A stretch of DNA of 64,000 bases. Origin: Leptospira semungkisensis (GTDB lineage: Bacteria; Spirochaetota; Leptospiria; Leptospirales; Leptospiraceae). Location of the stretch: positions 768,703-832,702 of the forward strand of contig NZ_RQEP01000019.1 in assembly GCF_004770055.1 (NCBI RefSeq), written 5' to 3'. The position numbers and the translations under genes are program-made. Shown in pieces: positions 10,423 through 20,800 of this stretch. The notes under the pieces are model-generated. The model was not told where the DNA came from. It saw only the letters and a program-made list of their open reading frames with translations, and did no database searches. Position 1 is the stretch's first letter; each line of letters starts with the position of its first letter.

Positions 10423-11325
10423 TCAGATATGATTTCCGATCGCGTCCGGATCTCCCATCGGAGAAACGTCCACTTCTACCTTAAGCTTATGCTTTCCTCC
10501 TCCGAATAGGATCCCTTTCAATGGGGAGACATCGGAGAAGTCACGACCTACTGAAGTATGAATATACTCCTCGGTGATTGCTTTTCCATTCGTAGGATCG
10601 AAATCGAACCATCCCGCTCCAGGAGAATAAACTGAGATCCAAGCATGGGTTGCATCACTTCCTCTCAACTTAGGTTTTCCTGGAGGAGGATAGGTTTCTA
10701 TATAGCCTGAAACGTATTTGCAGGGAAAACCCAATGAACGAAATGCAGCTACCGAAAGATGGGTAAAGTCCTGACAGACTCCTTCCTTCTTATCCAACAC
10801 TTCTTCCAGAGGAGTATAGATATTCGTACTTCCGGCCTTGAACTTAAAGTCTTCTCTGAATTTCTTCACATAATCCAAGACTGCATCCAAGTATGGGCGA
10901 TCGGAAGGAAGATACTTTTCTAGAAAATTCTTATATAGATTAGAACGATTGATAAAGGGAGAATCTCCCACAAACTCCAGCGCTTCCAGGGTATCCTTGT
11001 CCGTAGAAAACTTTAACTTCTCCAAAACTTCCCTGAAAGTAAGAGAAGTAGTCGCTTTCTTTACTGGATCGGAAGTGGATACTTTTGCTTCTGCAGTAAC
11101 GGAGAGTACCTTATGAGGAGATTCAACAGCGAAGGAATAAACAGTGTTTCCGAAATAGTCCGTTCTGAATTCGGTAACGGTAGGTTTTGGAAGAATTACG
11201 ATCCTAAGTTCACGACAGATCTGTCTATCATTGGAAGTAGGACAAAGGTGAGCCAGATTTAGGCAGTGAGAGACTTCCTTCTCATACGTATAATGCGTGA
11301 GATGTCGAATGGAATACTCAGCCAT
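10423..11325 (-). CDS. Transglutaminase-like cysteine protease family protein
   Basis: A 300-residue protein with the 'bacterial transglutaminase N-terminal' region (IRHLTHYTYEKEV, residues 5-17) and a transglutaminase core. The triad is visible: Cys184 in EGVCQDFTHLS, His227 in DATHAWISV, and Asp242 in WFDFDPTNG. This is COG1305. Members next to ATP-grasp/alpha-E genes are predicted to cut or form amide bonds in peptides made by those partners. It overlaps the upstream ATP-grasp/alpha-E gene by 8 bp, so the two are translationally coupled. No signal peptide, so cytoplasmic. Confidence 0.9.
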   Translation of the reverse strand: MAEYSIRHLTHYTYEKEVSHCLNLAHLCPTSNDRQICRELRIVILPKPTVTEFRTDYFGNTVYSFAVESPHKVLSVTAEAKVSTSDPVKKATTSLTFREVLEKLKFSTDKDTLEALEFVGDSPFINRSNLYKNFLEKYLPSDRPYLDAVLDYVKKFREDFKFKAGSTNIYTPLEEVLDKKEGVCQDFTHLSVAAFRSLGFPCKYVSGYIETYPPPGKPKLRGSDATHAWISVYSPGAGWFDFDPTNGKAITEEYIHTSVGRDFSDVSPLKGILFGGGKHKLKVEVDVSPMGDPDAIGNHI

Positions 11326-13834
11326 ACGGACCTCCTAGTCTGACTTGGTTCTCCACATAACGGAAGTATTTTCTCGCCACAGCGTCAGAAAGAGATTTCA
11401 AAATATCTAATATATCAATCAGCCATCTCTTGAGTCCACCGGCAGGGTCCGCATATTCGAAGATCCTTTTGGCGTCTTCTTCTCTGAACCTTGCCAGAAG
11501 ATCCGTAAGTATTTGGATCTCTTCAGAGATCTCCCCATCTTTGCCGCCGGAAACGAACATAGTATTCTCTCTCAGTCTTTCCAACTGAAAGGCAAGGGAT
11601 CTAGGATTACTCTCGTCAAAAAGTAGAATGTCCAACACAGACTCTGCTTCTATCCGATATTTATAACGGCGTCGATAGGTGATTCGGATATCGGTAACGT
11701 TCAATAGACTTTCAAAGATCCCTTTATTGTAGATCGTAGTCCTTTCCATCGAAGAAAGTACGAGCCTAGAAATGAACTGGGCTCTTTCCAATCTTTTCCC
11801 CATATCCAAGAAGAAGTAACCGGCTTCTCTACTCATGCTCTCATTCGCAAGTCCGGAAAGAGAGGCAAATAAATTCACTAGTTTTTGAAGATATTCCAAG
11901 ACCTCATCATAACTGGAATTGTTCGGATACTCCGATTCCAATTTAGAGATCAAATAGCGAGTATCATCGGAGATCCTATCTCGGACGGCCTTGCTGGAAC
12001 CCACAAAGAAATTGAGATCATGACGTATACTTCCTGACGAATGAGGAGAAGTAACGAGAGAGAATACTTTTTCTCTGACTGCATCCAAAGAATCGATCCC
12101 ATTCGGCTCGAAGAATGCCGAACTGAATCCGGACAATTGATCCACTACTCCAAGAAGAAGGGAGAATTGTTCCTTCTCGTATGTTTCTTCCGCCTCAAGG
12201 ATCTTATGGACCGTTTCACGTAGAAGTCTAGACATGTTCTCTGCCCGTTCCGCATAACGTCCCATCCAGAACATATTGTCCGCGACACGGCTTGGGATCC
12301 CAGTGCCCTTTCTCTTGAGCGGGATCCTTCCCACATGACCAGGGAGAAGACTGAATTCCTTCTTCTCTTCCGAGGCAAGGATCCAAAGATCCTTAGAAAT
12401 GGCTCCTCTCTGATTCGTAATGATGAGTTCGTCAGGCTTGGGAGAAACCCGAACGAGTCCGCCAGGCATAGAAACATATCCGTTCTCGGAAAGACAGGTA
12501 AAAGTACGCAGCACGGATTTTCCGACCAAAAGTTCTTCCGAATTTCCGGAGAAGATAGGACAGGTGGAACCGGTAAGAATTTCCTGAGCCACATAACGTT
12601 CCGGCCGATTCTCCACTCTTTGCTTCCATTCTTCCCTCTCTGCATTGCTAAGAGAAGATAAGAAAACAGAAGGATCCAATGGAGAACGGATAGCAGGTTT
12701 CAAAACATATTTATGAGGATTCGAAAAGACTTCATTGCGAGAAGATTCTTCTCCCATCCAAAGGGTGGGAACATTCGGCAGGATAAGATCCTCACCTAAA
12801 TAAAATTTACATAATGTAGCAAGATAGGCATGCACTGCCCTATTCTCTAGAAAACCGGAGCCGATCGGATTTGCAACTACCACGTGGCCTGCTCGGACCG
12901 CGCCTAAGATCCCAGGAACTCCTAAAAGAGAATCTCCCTTTAATTCCAAAGGATCCATGTACCAATCGTCCACTCGACGAAAGATCACATCCACTTGCTG
13001 TAGACCTTCTACAGTCTTTAAAAAAACCTTATTTTCACGAACGGTTAGATCCTCTGATTGAGCCAATGTGTATCCGAGATACCCTGCAAGATATGCATGC
13101 TCGAAATAAGTTTCATTTCCAGGACCAGGAGTGAGAAGAATGATCAGAGGCTCCCTATCTCTTGTAGGAGAAAAAGAATTCAATGTCTTACGAAGCGCTC
13201 TAAAATAGAGAGCCACTCTATGTACTTGAGAATCTCTGTATAAGGAAGGAAAAATACGAGAAAGAACGATCCTATTCTCAAGCGCATAACCGGAACCGGA
13301 AGGAGCTTGGATCCTATCTCCGATCACATAATGATTTCCTTGGTGATCTCGGCTAACGTCAGTCGCAACGAATGCTAAACGAAAATTTGCGGAATCGTAA
13401 ACCGGAGCACATGCTCTTAAGAAGCCGCCGGATTGAAATAAGACTTCATGAGGGATCTTTCGTTCAAACAAGAAACGCTTAGGACCGTACGCATCCTTTA
13501 AGATCTCATTCAGTAATTCGGATCTTTGAGCGAGTCCTCTTTCTATCCCTTCCCATTCCTTACTTTCCATGAGTAAGGGAAAAAGATCCAATCCCCAAAC
13601 TCTTTCTCGATCATCTCCGTAAACATTATACGTTACTCCGCTTTCCTTTAGGATGCGCAGACTGTCTTCTTTTCTACGTCTTAATTCGGGAGAGCCTAGA
13701 TGATTGAAACTACGAAGAAGGAACTCGTATTTCTCGCGGGATTTTCCATCCGGCAAGCATACCTCGTCGTACACTCCCGGACCGGGGCGATATCCGGAGA
13801 GAAGATTCGCAGTTTGGGAAGTTCTCTGATTCAT
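11318..13834 (-). CDS. Fused circularly permuted ATP-grasp and alpha-E protein
   Basis: An 838-residue fusion. Residues ~1-500 are a circularly permuted ATP-grasp domain (COG2308, formerly DUF404/DUF407), with VTYNVYGDDRERVWGLD near the start and LTPGPGNETYFEHAYLA, VDVIFRRVDDWYMDP and GVPGILGAVRAGHVVVANP in the middle. Residues ~510-838 are an alpha-E domain (COG2307, DUF403), starting at SRVADNMFWMGRYAERAENM. The two domains are separate genes in the neighbouring set at 21.2-23.6 kb. Family work based on comparative genomics predicts an ATP-dependent amidoligase that makes peptides or tags. No substrate is known. It heads a two-gene operon with the transglutaminase at 10423. Confidence 0.9.
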   Translation of the reverse strand: MNQRTSQTANLLSGYRPGPGVYDEVCLPDGKSREKYEFLLRSFNHLGSPELRRRKEDSLRILKESGVTYNVYGDDRERVWGLDLFPLLMESKEWEGIERGLAQRSELLNEILKDAYGPKRFLFERKIPHEVLFQSGGFLRACAPVYDSANFRLAFVATDVSRDHQGNHYVIGDRIQAPSGSGYALENRIVLSRIFPSLYRDSQVHRVALYFRALRKTLNSFSPTRDREPLIILLTPGPGNETYFEHAYLAGYLGYTLAQSEDLTVRENKVFLKTVEGLQQVDVIFRRVDDWYMDPLELKGDSLLGVPGILGAVRAGHVVVANPIGSGFLENRAVHAYLATLCKFYLGEDLILPNVPTLWMGEESSRNEVFSNPHKYVLKPAIRSPLDPSVFLSSLSNAEREEWKQRVENRPERYVAQEILTGSTCPIFSGNSEELLVGKSVLRTFTCLSENGYVSMPGGLVRVSPKPDELIITNQRGAISKDLWILASEEKKEFSLLPGHVGRIPLKRKGTGIPSRVADNMFWMGRYAERAENMSRLLRETVHKILEAEETYEKEQFSLLLGVVDQLSGFSSAFFEPNGIDSLDAVREKVFSLVTSPHSSGSIRHDLNFFVGSSKAVRDRISDDTRYLISKLESEYPNNSSYDEVLEYLQKLVNLFASLSGLANESMSREAGYFFLDMGKRLERAQFISRLVLSSMERTTIYNKGIFESLLNVTDIRITYRRRYKYRIEAESVLDILLFDESNPRSLAFQLERLRENTMFVSGGKDGEISEEIQILTDLLARFREEDAKRIFEYADPAGGLKRWLIDILDILKSLSDAVARKYFRYVENQVRLGGPYG

Positions 13835-14035
13835 CCGCCGGGAGTCATTCTCTCCTAGTGGGAGATTTTTTCCATCTTTTCGAAAGCTTCACAGAAGTTT
13901 TTGCTCAGAAATAGAACAGGAAAATTCTAGTACGCTTATTCTACCCGCGAATTGTAAAAAAATCCACTCCCATTTTGTTTCGGCATTTTGCGTACAAATT
14001 AGGGGGAATGCAAAAAGGAAACCAGGCGCAGAATA

Positions 14036-16438
14036 TCAATCCAGCTTCAATGTGAATCCTATATTGATCTGCCTGTAAGGCCCCTGTTGGATCCCCACAG
14101 GAAGTCTTCCGGAAATATAGACCCTATCTTGTAAGTTCTTTCCATTTACGAAGAAGGACCACCTTCCCCCTGGAACCTCATAGCCGAAGTCCGCATTCCA
14201 AATCCCATACGAGGGAACCACTCCCTGGCTTCCGTCAGTACTTTGGTTTTTTGTATTCTGCAAATCGGAGTATTGCTTATCGAAGTATTGGTATTCCATT
14301 CTTGCATAAAAACCTTGGGGACTCTTAAAGCCTATTCCTCCAATGAAAGTATGCATTGGAACGTATGGCAGATAATTTCCGTTGGTGTTTACCTTGATCA
14401 CGTTTCCACTGGAATTGATTGCGAGCTGGGGCTGGTTGGTGACGCTAACTGTACCATCCGCATTCTGCACAGTTCCGATCGGTTGGTATGTAGTAGAGAT
14501 CGCCTTTGTATAAGAATAAGTAATCTCTAATGGAACTTCCCATCTAGATTGGTAGAATTTTCCAAAGTCGAAAACGAAATTACTTTCTACTCCTCGGTTC
14601 ACAGACTTACCTGCATTGATCGGAACAGCACCGGTGAGAGATCCAGCCTCATTTGTGTTTACGATCTGATTCGAAAAGAATAATGCGTATGTGCTTACCT
14701 GAGTATAGAAGTAGCGGGTAATATTCCCTCTAAAGCCTGTCTCATAGTTATTAGATCTCTCTGCACTCAACTTATAACCGATACCGACTGCAGGGTTCTG
14801 CAATGTAGAGAAAGTAGGAGGAGAAAATGCTGTATGAGCACCGGAAAACCACATAAACCGCTCTGTGATATCGTATGTAAGACCAATCCCTGGCAAAACA
14901 ACTCTGGTTACTGAATCATTCGCCTCGCTTACTAAAAGAGTCTGGCCTACGCTGGAAGCAGCTCCCGAAACCACATCCGCCGAAGTAGCAAGTCTTCTAT
15001 GAGTATAAACGTTTTGATGGATATTCTCATAACGAACTCCTGGAATCACTTTGAACTTTCCAGTTACCTTGATCGAGTCCTGCACATACGTAGCAAATGC
15101 TCTGGAGTTTCTATTCTGTTGCTGAGTGGTGATCCCTTGGGTCATATTAGGATAAGGGAATACGTTATTTGCAGCATTTACATTTTCGGAATGCACTCTC
15201 GCACCGAAAGCAATTTCATGTTCGATCCCGAAGGTAACGAACTTTCCTTCTACCTTAGTTTCCAAGCCGCCTGTTTTAAAGAAGAAGTTCCGATTCGGAG
15301 TGGAATCTAACATATAGATCACATCCCCAGCTTGGTTCCCTATCAATCCTGGTGCATAAACACCGAACGCATTGTCCGGCGGACGGGATGCAAATCCGAA
15401 ATCAGTTTGGCTATTATAAGAGAAGGATTCTTGGCGAAACTTAAATCCTACGTTTGTCCAGTAGGCTCTAGTGATCATCTTCCAATTATCATTAAAAGTA
15501 TGATCGTGACCTATGACAGCAGCCTGTCTGTCGATTGCCTTATGATCGTATTTAGCAGGGTTGATCTTCGGATTCTTCCAATACAATCCTTGGGTCAAAC
15601 CTAGGTAGGTTGCTTGAGAATCTTGGTTATAGGATTGGAATTTTAAAAAGACAGTATCCTTCTCTCCGATCTTTTGCATGAGCTTGATATTGAAATCATT
15701 GATCTTGAAACCCTGATAATCCCTAAAACCGTTTCCTTGCGTATGAAGATAAGAGATATCGTATGCGGTATTCGTAGCCTGAGAAGTTCCACCGTATTGC
15801 AAAAGACCGGATGCGTATCCGTTCATTCCCCCGATGACTTTCGCATTGAATGTAGGCTTTTCGGGAGGCTTGCGGGTTACATAGTTTACGATACCTCCGA
15901 GAGTAGTCGGTCCGAATAGAATGGAACCCGAGCCTTTCACTACCTCTACTCTTTCCATTCGATCAATATGAGGAATGAAATAACTCTCCGGTTGTCCGTA
16001 CGGACTGAGGGAAGTAAATACCCCATCCTCTAAGATCAATGTCTTACGGGACTCCTCATTACTCACGCCTCGAAACGCGATGTTCGGAGTTAAACCCACT
16101 GCATCCTGATAACGAATGGTAGCACCGGGAACCCGACGCAAGGCTTCCATAGAATCGATCGGATTCGTTTCCTTTAAGATCTTCTTTCCGATAACACTCG
16201 CGGATCCAGGGATCTTTTTGATATCGTCGTCTTTGGAACCGATCACATTGATCTGACCACTTTCTAGGAACCTTCTTCTCTTTTCGTTTACAGATTCCTC
16301 CGAGGGAGAGGTTTCTTTTTTAGACGTATCCTCATCCGAAGAGCCGTTATTCGAGTCGTTCGGTTGCGAAAGAAGAAAACTGAATGGAATGAAAACAAAA
16401 ACTAATAAGATGAGTCGGAAACTTCTTCTTGGAAACAT
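14036..16438 (-). CDS. TonB-dependent outer membrane receptor (FecA/CirA-like)
   Basis: An 800-residue outer membrane receptor. It has a signal peptide (residues 1-25, ending FSFLLSQ), an acidic Ser-rich spacer, a likely TonB-box region (INVIGSK, about residue 64), a plug domain with SMEALRRVPG, IAFRGVSNEESRKTLILEDG and VEVVKGSGSILFGPTTLGGIVNYVTRKPP, and a beta-barrel ending in GPYRQINIGFTLKLD. Such receptors import ferric chelates, haem, copper or cobalamin. Its gene overlaps the imelysin-like gene by one base (TGATG), a pairing that points to iron or another metal. Ligand is not deducible. Confidence 0.93.
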   Translation of the reverse strand: MFPRRSFRLILLVFVFIPFSFLLSQPNDSNNGSSDEDTSKKETSPSEESVNEKRRRFLESGQINVIGSKDDDIKKIPGSASVIGKKILKETNPIDSMEALRRVPGATIRYQDAVGLTPNIAFRGVSNEESRKTLILEDGVFTSLSPYGQPESYFIPHIDRMERVEVVKGSGSILFGPTTLGGIVNYVTRKPPEKPTFNAKVIGGMNGYASGLLQYGGTSQATNTAYDISYLHTQGNGFRDYQGFKINDFNIKLMQKIGEKDTVFLKFQSYNQDSQATYLGLTQGLYWKNPKINPAKYDHKAIDRQAAVIGHDHTFNDNWKMITRAYWTNVGFKFRQESFSYNSQTDFGFASRPPDNAFGVYAPGLIGNQAGDVIYMLDSTPNRNFFFKTGGLETKVEGKFVTFGIEHEIAFGARVHSENVNAANNVFPYPNMTQGITTQQQNRNSRAFATYVQDSIKVTGKFKVIPGVRYENIHQNVYTHRRLATSADVVSGAASSVGQTLLVSEANDSVTRVVLPGIGLTYDITERFMWFSGAHTAFSPPTFSTLQNPAVGIGYKLSAERSNNYETGFRGNITRYFYTQVSTYALFFSNQIVNTNEAGSLTGAVPINAGKSVNRGVESNFVFDFGKFYQSRWEVPLEITYSYTKAISTTYQPIGTVQNADGTVSVTNQPQLAINSSGNVIKVNTNGNYLPYVPMHTFIGGIGFKSPQGFYARMEYQYFDKQYSDLQNTKNQSTDGSQGVVPSYGIWNADFGYEVPGGRWSFFVNGKNLQDRVYISGRLPVGIQQGPYRQINIGFTLKLD

Positions 16439-17682
16439 CAGTCTCCGTCCCCTCCAGGTCCGCCCGACACAGATCCGGCACCAGTGATCGCGGCTAATTC
16501 AGTATTCAAAATAGTTAATAGATGACCTATGTCCTTCACTGCAGCCTTGATATTAGGAAGATTGGAACTCCCCCAACCTCCAGTTGACTTAGTAGTAGCA
16601 AGGACAGTTTCCAGATCGGCGATCGTACTAGTGATCTCGGTATCCAGATCAGGACTATAGAATTTTACATAATCGGAAAGTCCAGCTCCGGTTCCATTTC
16701 CATTATATACGATCTTGAAAGTGCTTAAATTATCTTGGAGATTTTGAAAGGAGTTCGCCGAAAATCTGGATTCAGGTCTACTCGAATCTGGAGAAGAGCC
16801 GTCTCCCCCCTTAGAAAGATCTGCGGGAATCTCCAACTTTCCATCCTTCATGATGGTTAAAAGTTGAATCGCTCCGGTTAAAATTGCGTCTAACGCAGCT
16901 CCTGAACTTGTAAATGAAGTCGAGCCGCTTCCTGCATTAGCGATCTGAGCTCCATAATTTGTACCGCTTACATTCCATGCATCGGACATGGTATGAATAT
17001 TATTATTATAATCTACTACAAGAGCCTGCAGTAGATATGTGCGGCTCGTAGTAAAATCGGAACAATCAGGAGCTGTTCCCCAGTTTGGAGAAGGCTTACT
17101 GAATAAAATGTATTCGATCGAAGTCAATCCTCTCGCATCTCTATCCAATCCATTGATATAGACTTGAGCGGATCCCAAGCTAGAGCCGCTGAAAAGATCC
17201 AAATCGTCCAAGTCATCATTGATAGGAGGAGTCTCGCTCAAGTATTCGATAGAGAAAGGATCCACATGAACATAAGGCGAGGACATGATCCCGAAACGGA
17301 ACATCTCTACCTTTTGAACGGCACTCATGTTAGCAAGCCAGGAAGTCTGAAGACCACTCAATGCTCCCGAAGAACAACCGCCTACAATCGCATTCGTTTT
17401 TGTTAATAGATCATCTGCTTGAGTCCCAAGATCCGCATACAAAGGCGGCATTACGTTGGTTCCCATATTACTCAACATTGCTTTTGGATCGAATGAATTG
17501 AACATTCGATATAGATATCCGTTGATACCGGATTCAGCGCTTGCGGAGTTTTTAGGAGTACAAGAAACGAAAAGGAATAAGATAAGAAAAAGACTGAATA
17601 ACACCCAAAATGGGATCAATAGTCGATTGGAACGCCATGGAAACAAAATCGTTTCCTGCCATTTTGTATGTTTTGGTCGCAT
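16438..17682 (-). CDS. Imelysin-like (M75 family) lipoprotein
   Basis: A 414-residue lipoprotein with signal ending in LILFLFVSC. The region RGLTSIEYILFSKP (about residue 190) matches the imelysin signature, where iron-linked envelope proteins normally show GxHxxE. Here the fold of the motif reads G-L-T-S-I-E, so the His is replaced by Thr. The C-terminus is Gly-rich (GSVSGGPGGDGD). Imelysin-family proteins (ICMP, IrpA, EfeM-like) are iron-regulated and thought to bind metal in the periplasm or at the outer membrane, not to act as proven proteases. It is first in an operon with the TonB-dependent receptor. Confidence 0.8.
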   Translation of the reverse strand: MRPKHTKWQETILFPWRSNRLLIPFWVLFSLFLILFLFVSCTPKNSASAESGINGYLYRMFNSFDPKAMLSNMGTNVMPPLYADLGTQADDLLTKTNAIVGGCSSGALSGLQTSWLANMSAVQKVEMFRFGIMSSPYVHVDPFSIEYLSETPPINDDLDDLDLFSGSSLGSAQVYINGLDRDARGLTSIEYILFSKPSPNWGTAPDCSDFTTSRTYLLQALVVDYNNNIHTMSDAWNVSGTNYGAQIANAGSGSTSFTSSGAALDAILTGAIQLLTIMKDGKLEIPADLSKGGDGSSPDSSRPESRFSANSFQNLQDNLSTFKIVYNGNGTGAGLSDYVKFYSPDLDTEITSTIADLETVLATTKSTGGWGSSNLPNIKAAVKDIGHLLTILNTELAAITGAGSVSGGPGGDGD

Positions 17683-17754
17683 AGTTTCCCCGGCCCTAAC
17701 TAAGGCTGTTTCTCAGAATCAGGATTATTTTTAAGTGCCTAGTTGCAACTGTTT

Positions 17755-17771
17755 TTGAGAGAGGTTCTCAA
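17755..17771. promoter_or_regulatory. Inverted repeat upstream of imelysin/TonB operon
   Basis: TTGAGA-N5-TCTCAA, a perfect 6+6 inverted repeat, lies 73 bp before the start codon of the imelysin-like gene. Place and symmetry suit an operator for a dimeric repressor. It does not match the classical 19-bp Fur box, so the regulator is unknown. Confidence 0.4.
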
Positions 17772-17844
17772 GAATTGACAAATATCAGAGTGGCTTGTAG
17801 AGATGGTTTTCCCATCCAAGTAAAGGATAGAAGTAGAATTGTTC

Positions 17845-20800
17845 TTACTTCTCTCGAATGGAATCTGCCCAACGAAGATCCAAGGTAAAGCCGCCAGAAT
17901 GACTTACCTTTTTAGGAGCCGAACCGTTCTGCACAGAATGACCGTCCGCATGAAATCTGGAGATCCTACGACTCTCTGCCTCGAAAGAGTTTACGGGATA
18001 TGTATCGTACGCCCTTCCTCCAGGATGAGAAACATAATAACGACAACCACCCAATGGGCGAGAAGACCAGGTATCCCAAATATCAAATACAAGATACGGA
18101 TGAGTAGGAAGATTCGGATGCAGAGTGAACACAGGATTCCAAGCCTTAAATCTAATTCCGGAAACGGCCTCGCCTTTTCTTCCGGTAGATTTAAGAGGAA
18201 CCTCATAACCGTTACAGCTTAACAGATAACGATCACTCCAACCTTCTACCTTTACTTGCAATCTTTCTAATGCAGAATCCACTGCTCTTGATGTTCCAAA
18301 GGAAGAAGCTTCTTCTCCTAAGACATTCCAAGGTTCCAGCGCCATTCTTAATTCTAAAAATACTTCTTCTCTTTGTGTCTTACCATAAAGAGGAAAACGA
18401 AATTCGAAGAAAGGAAGGAACTCTTCTTCTTTGAAATCGAATCCATGTTCTTTCAGATCCTGTAGGACATTCTTGAAATCATTCCAAACAAAATGAGGCA
18501 ACAGAAAACGATCATGCAATTCGGTTCCCCAGTAGATAGGGGGATGTGTATAAGGCTTTTCCCAAAAACGACAAAGCAAAGAAAGAACTAATAGCTGTTG
18601 GACCACACTCATTCTATGATGAGGTGGCATCTCAAAGCCTCTTAATTCTACGAGTCCAAGACGAGAACCCGATGGAGGATAAAGCTTATCGATGGAAATC
18701 TCTGCCCTATGAGTGTTCCCGGTAAGATCAGTTAATAAATTCCTAAATAACCGATCCACCAACCATGGATTCGGTTCCTTAATTTGTTCCAATTGAGAAG
18801 CAGCGAGTTCGAATTCGTATAGGCTTTCGTCCCTTCCCTCATCCAAGCGCGGAGCCTGAGATGTTGGCCCGATAAACAAACCCGAAAACAGATAGGAAAG
18901 AGAAGGATGATGTTGCCAGTAGCTTACCAAACTCCGCAACAGATCCGGTCTCCTAAGGAATGGACTATCATCCGGAGACATCGCTCCCACTGTGATATGA
19001 TTTCCACCGCCGGTTCCCGTATGTCTCCCATCTATCATGAACTTTTCTGCACTCAGACCGAGTTCCCTTGCCTCTTCATACAGAATACGGGTCTTCTCTT
19101 CTAATTCCTTAAAATTAGAAGAAGGATGTAAATTCACTTCTAATACGCCGGGATCAGGCGTTATGCGAAACAGACCCAATCTAGAATCGGAAGGAGGCTC
19201 ATATCCTTCCAAAACGACTTCTACTCCACAAGTTTTCGCTGCCTCTTCGATAGAAGCGATCAGATCCAACCAAGGCTCCACTCCTTCTACAGGAGGAAGA
19301 AAGATCCTAAGAACACCTGATCTAGGCTCAAGCACCAAGGTAGTCCGGATAGGAAGATCACTTCCTGTTGCAAAGAACTTTGGCTCCTTCTTAGTCCTTT
19401 TTTCTAAGCGAGAATCGATTTCTTTTCGGCTAGTTAAGGACTTTTTGCGAGAGATATCCGTAAGAACTGCGCTCATCCTGAAAGTATCTGATATGGAGGA
19501 AAATGGCAGCCTGAATCCGGCCGGACTGTCTCCAGGAATAAGAAAGAGTTTTTCTCTCTTGTATTTCCATTCGGAGCTTTCCCACTCTGAAGATATATAA
19601 TTAAATTGTAATGGAATTGCGAATGCTTTCTTTAATTTGAAATTCCTATCCATCAAAGAAAGGGTTTTCTTTCTTTCCAATGCCTCGAAAGAAAAATCCT
19701 CAGATAAGGATTCTGTATTTTTAGGATCAGCCCATTCGGGAAATTGACCTTCCTTCCATAAATAATAGAATCCATCCTCGTAAAGAGGGACGATATGTTT
19801 AGAAGAGACCCCTAGTATAGAGCAAAGTTTTTCGCCGAAACTTTTTGCCTTTTCTAATTCTTTGTCGACGTCTTGGACTTTCTTTTCTTCGGAACTAGAG
19901 AGCAGAGATTTATTCTTCCAAAGAGCCTCCCCATCCTTTCTCCAAAATGTATTCAAAGACCAACGAGGAAGCGGCTCTCCAGGATACCATTTCCCTTGAG
20001 TGACTTGCACAAGAGAGCCGGGAGAAAAGTGTTCTCTCAGTTTTTCTAATAGAGTTTCACCGAACTCTAATTTCTCTTTTCCTAAAGCTGCAGTATTCCA
20101 TTGAGGATCCTGCCTGTCCTTATCTGAAATAAAAGTGGGCTCTCCACCGATAGAAATTCGTATATCATTTTTCTTGCATCTTTCATCCAGATGTTTTCCA
20201 AGTCGAAGAACTCTTTCCCAAGTATTATCCGAATACGGCTTGGTCACTCTAGGACTTTCCTGAAAGCGTTTCACTTCCATCCTAAATCCGAATTTGGTGT
20301 CCGCAGGATCCGAATAACCGAAAACAGGAGATGCACTCACAGGCTCAGGAACTGCGGCCAATGGAATATGACCTTCTCCAGCAAACAAACCTGAAGTAGG
20401 ATCAAGGCCCACCCAACCTGCTCCCGGCAAGAAAACTTCCGCCCAGGCGTGAAGGTCGGTAAAATCCTCTTTAGGTCCAGCGGGTCCTTTGACAGCGACT
20501 TCATCCGGCTTAAGTTGTATCAAATAGCCGGACACAAATCTAGAAGCGAGCCCTATATGACGAAGGATCTGCACGAGTAAAAATGCAGAATCTCTACAAG
20601 AGCCGGATTTTCTCTCCAAGGTCTCGGTACAGGTTTGGACTCCTGGCTCCATTCGAATCACATAAGAAACATCTTGGTAGACTCTTTGATTCAAACCCAC
20701 AAGAAAGTCCACTGTCCTCTTTGGTTTGAGTATGCCGTCCTTTCGGAGAGAAGAGATATAATTCGCAAGTGCGTGACTTCCATCCGTTGCACTCAAATAC

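Noticed and set aside
12145..12645. 166-codon frame opposite in phase inside the ATP-grasp/alpha-E gene
   Set aside because: It is a shadow of the real gene on the same strand, with Arg/Ser-rich random composition and no RBS.
17775..17803. Plus-strand TTGACA with 17-bp spacer and TAGAGA
   Set aside because: It would read antisense into the 3' end of a minus-strand gene. No plus-strand gene or terminator follows, and the -10 is weak, so it is probably chance.
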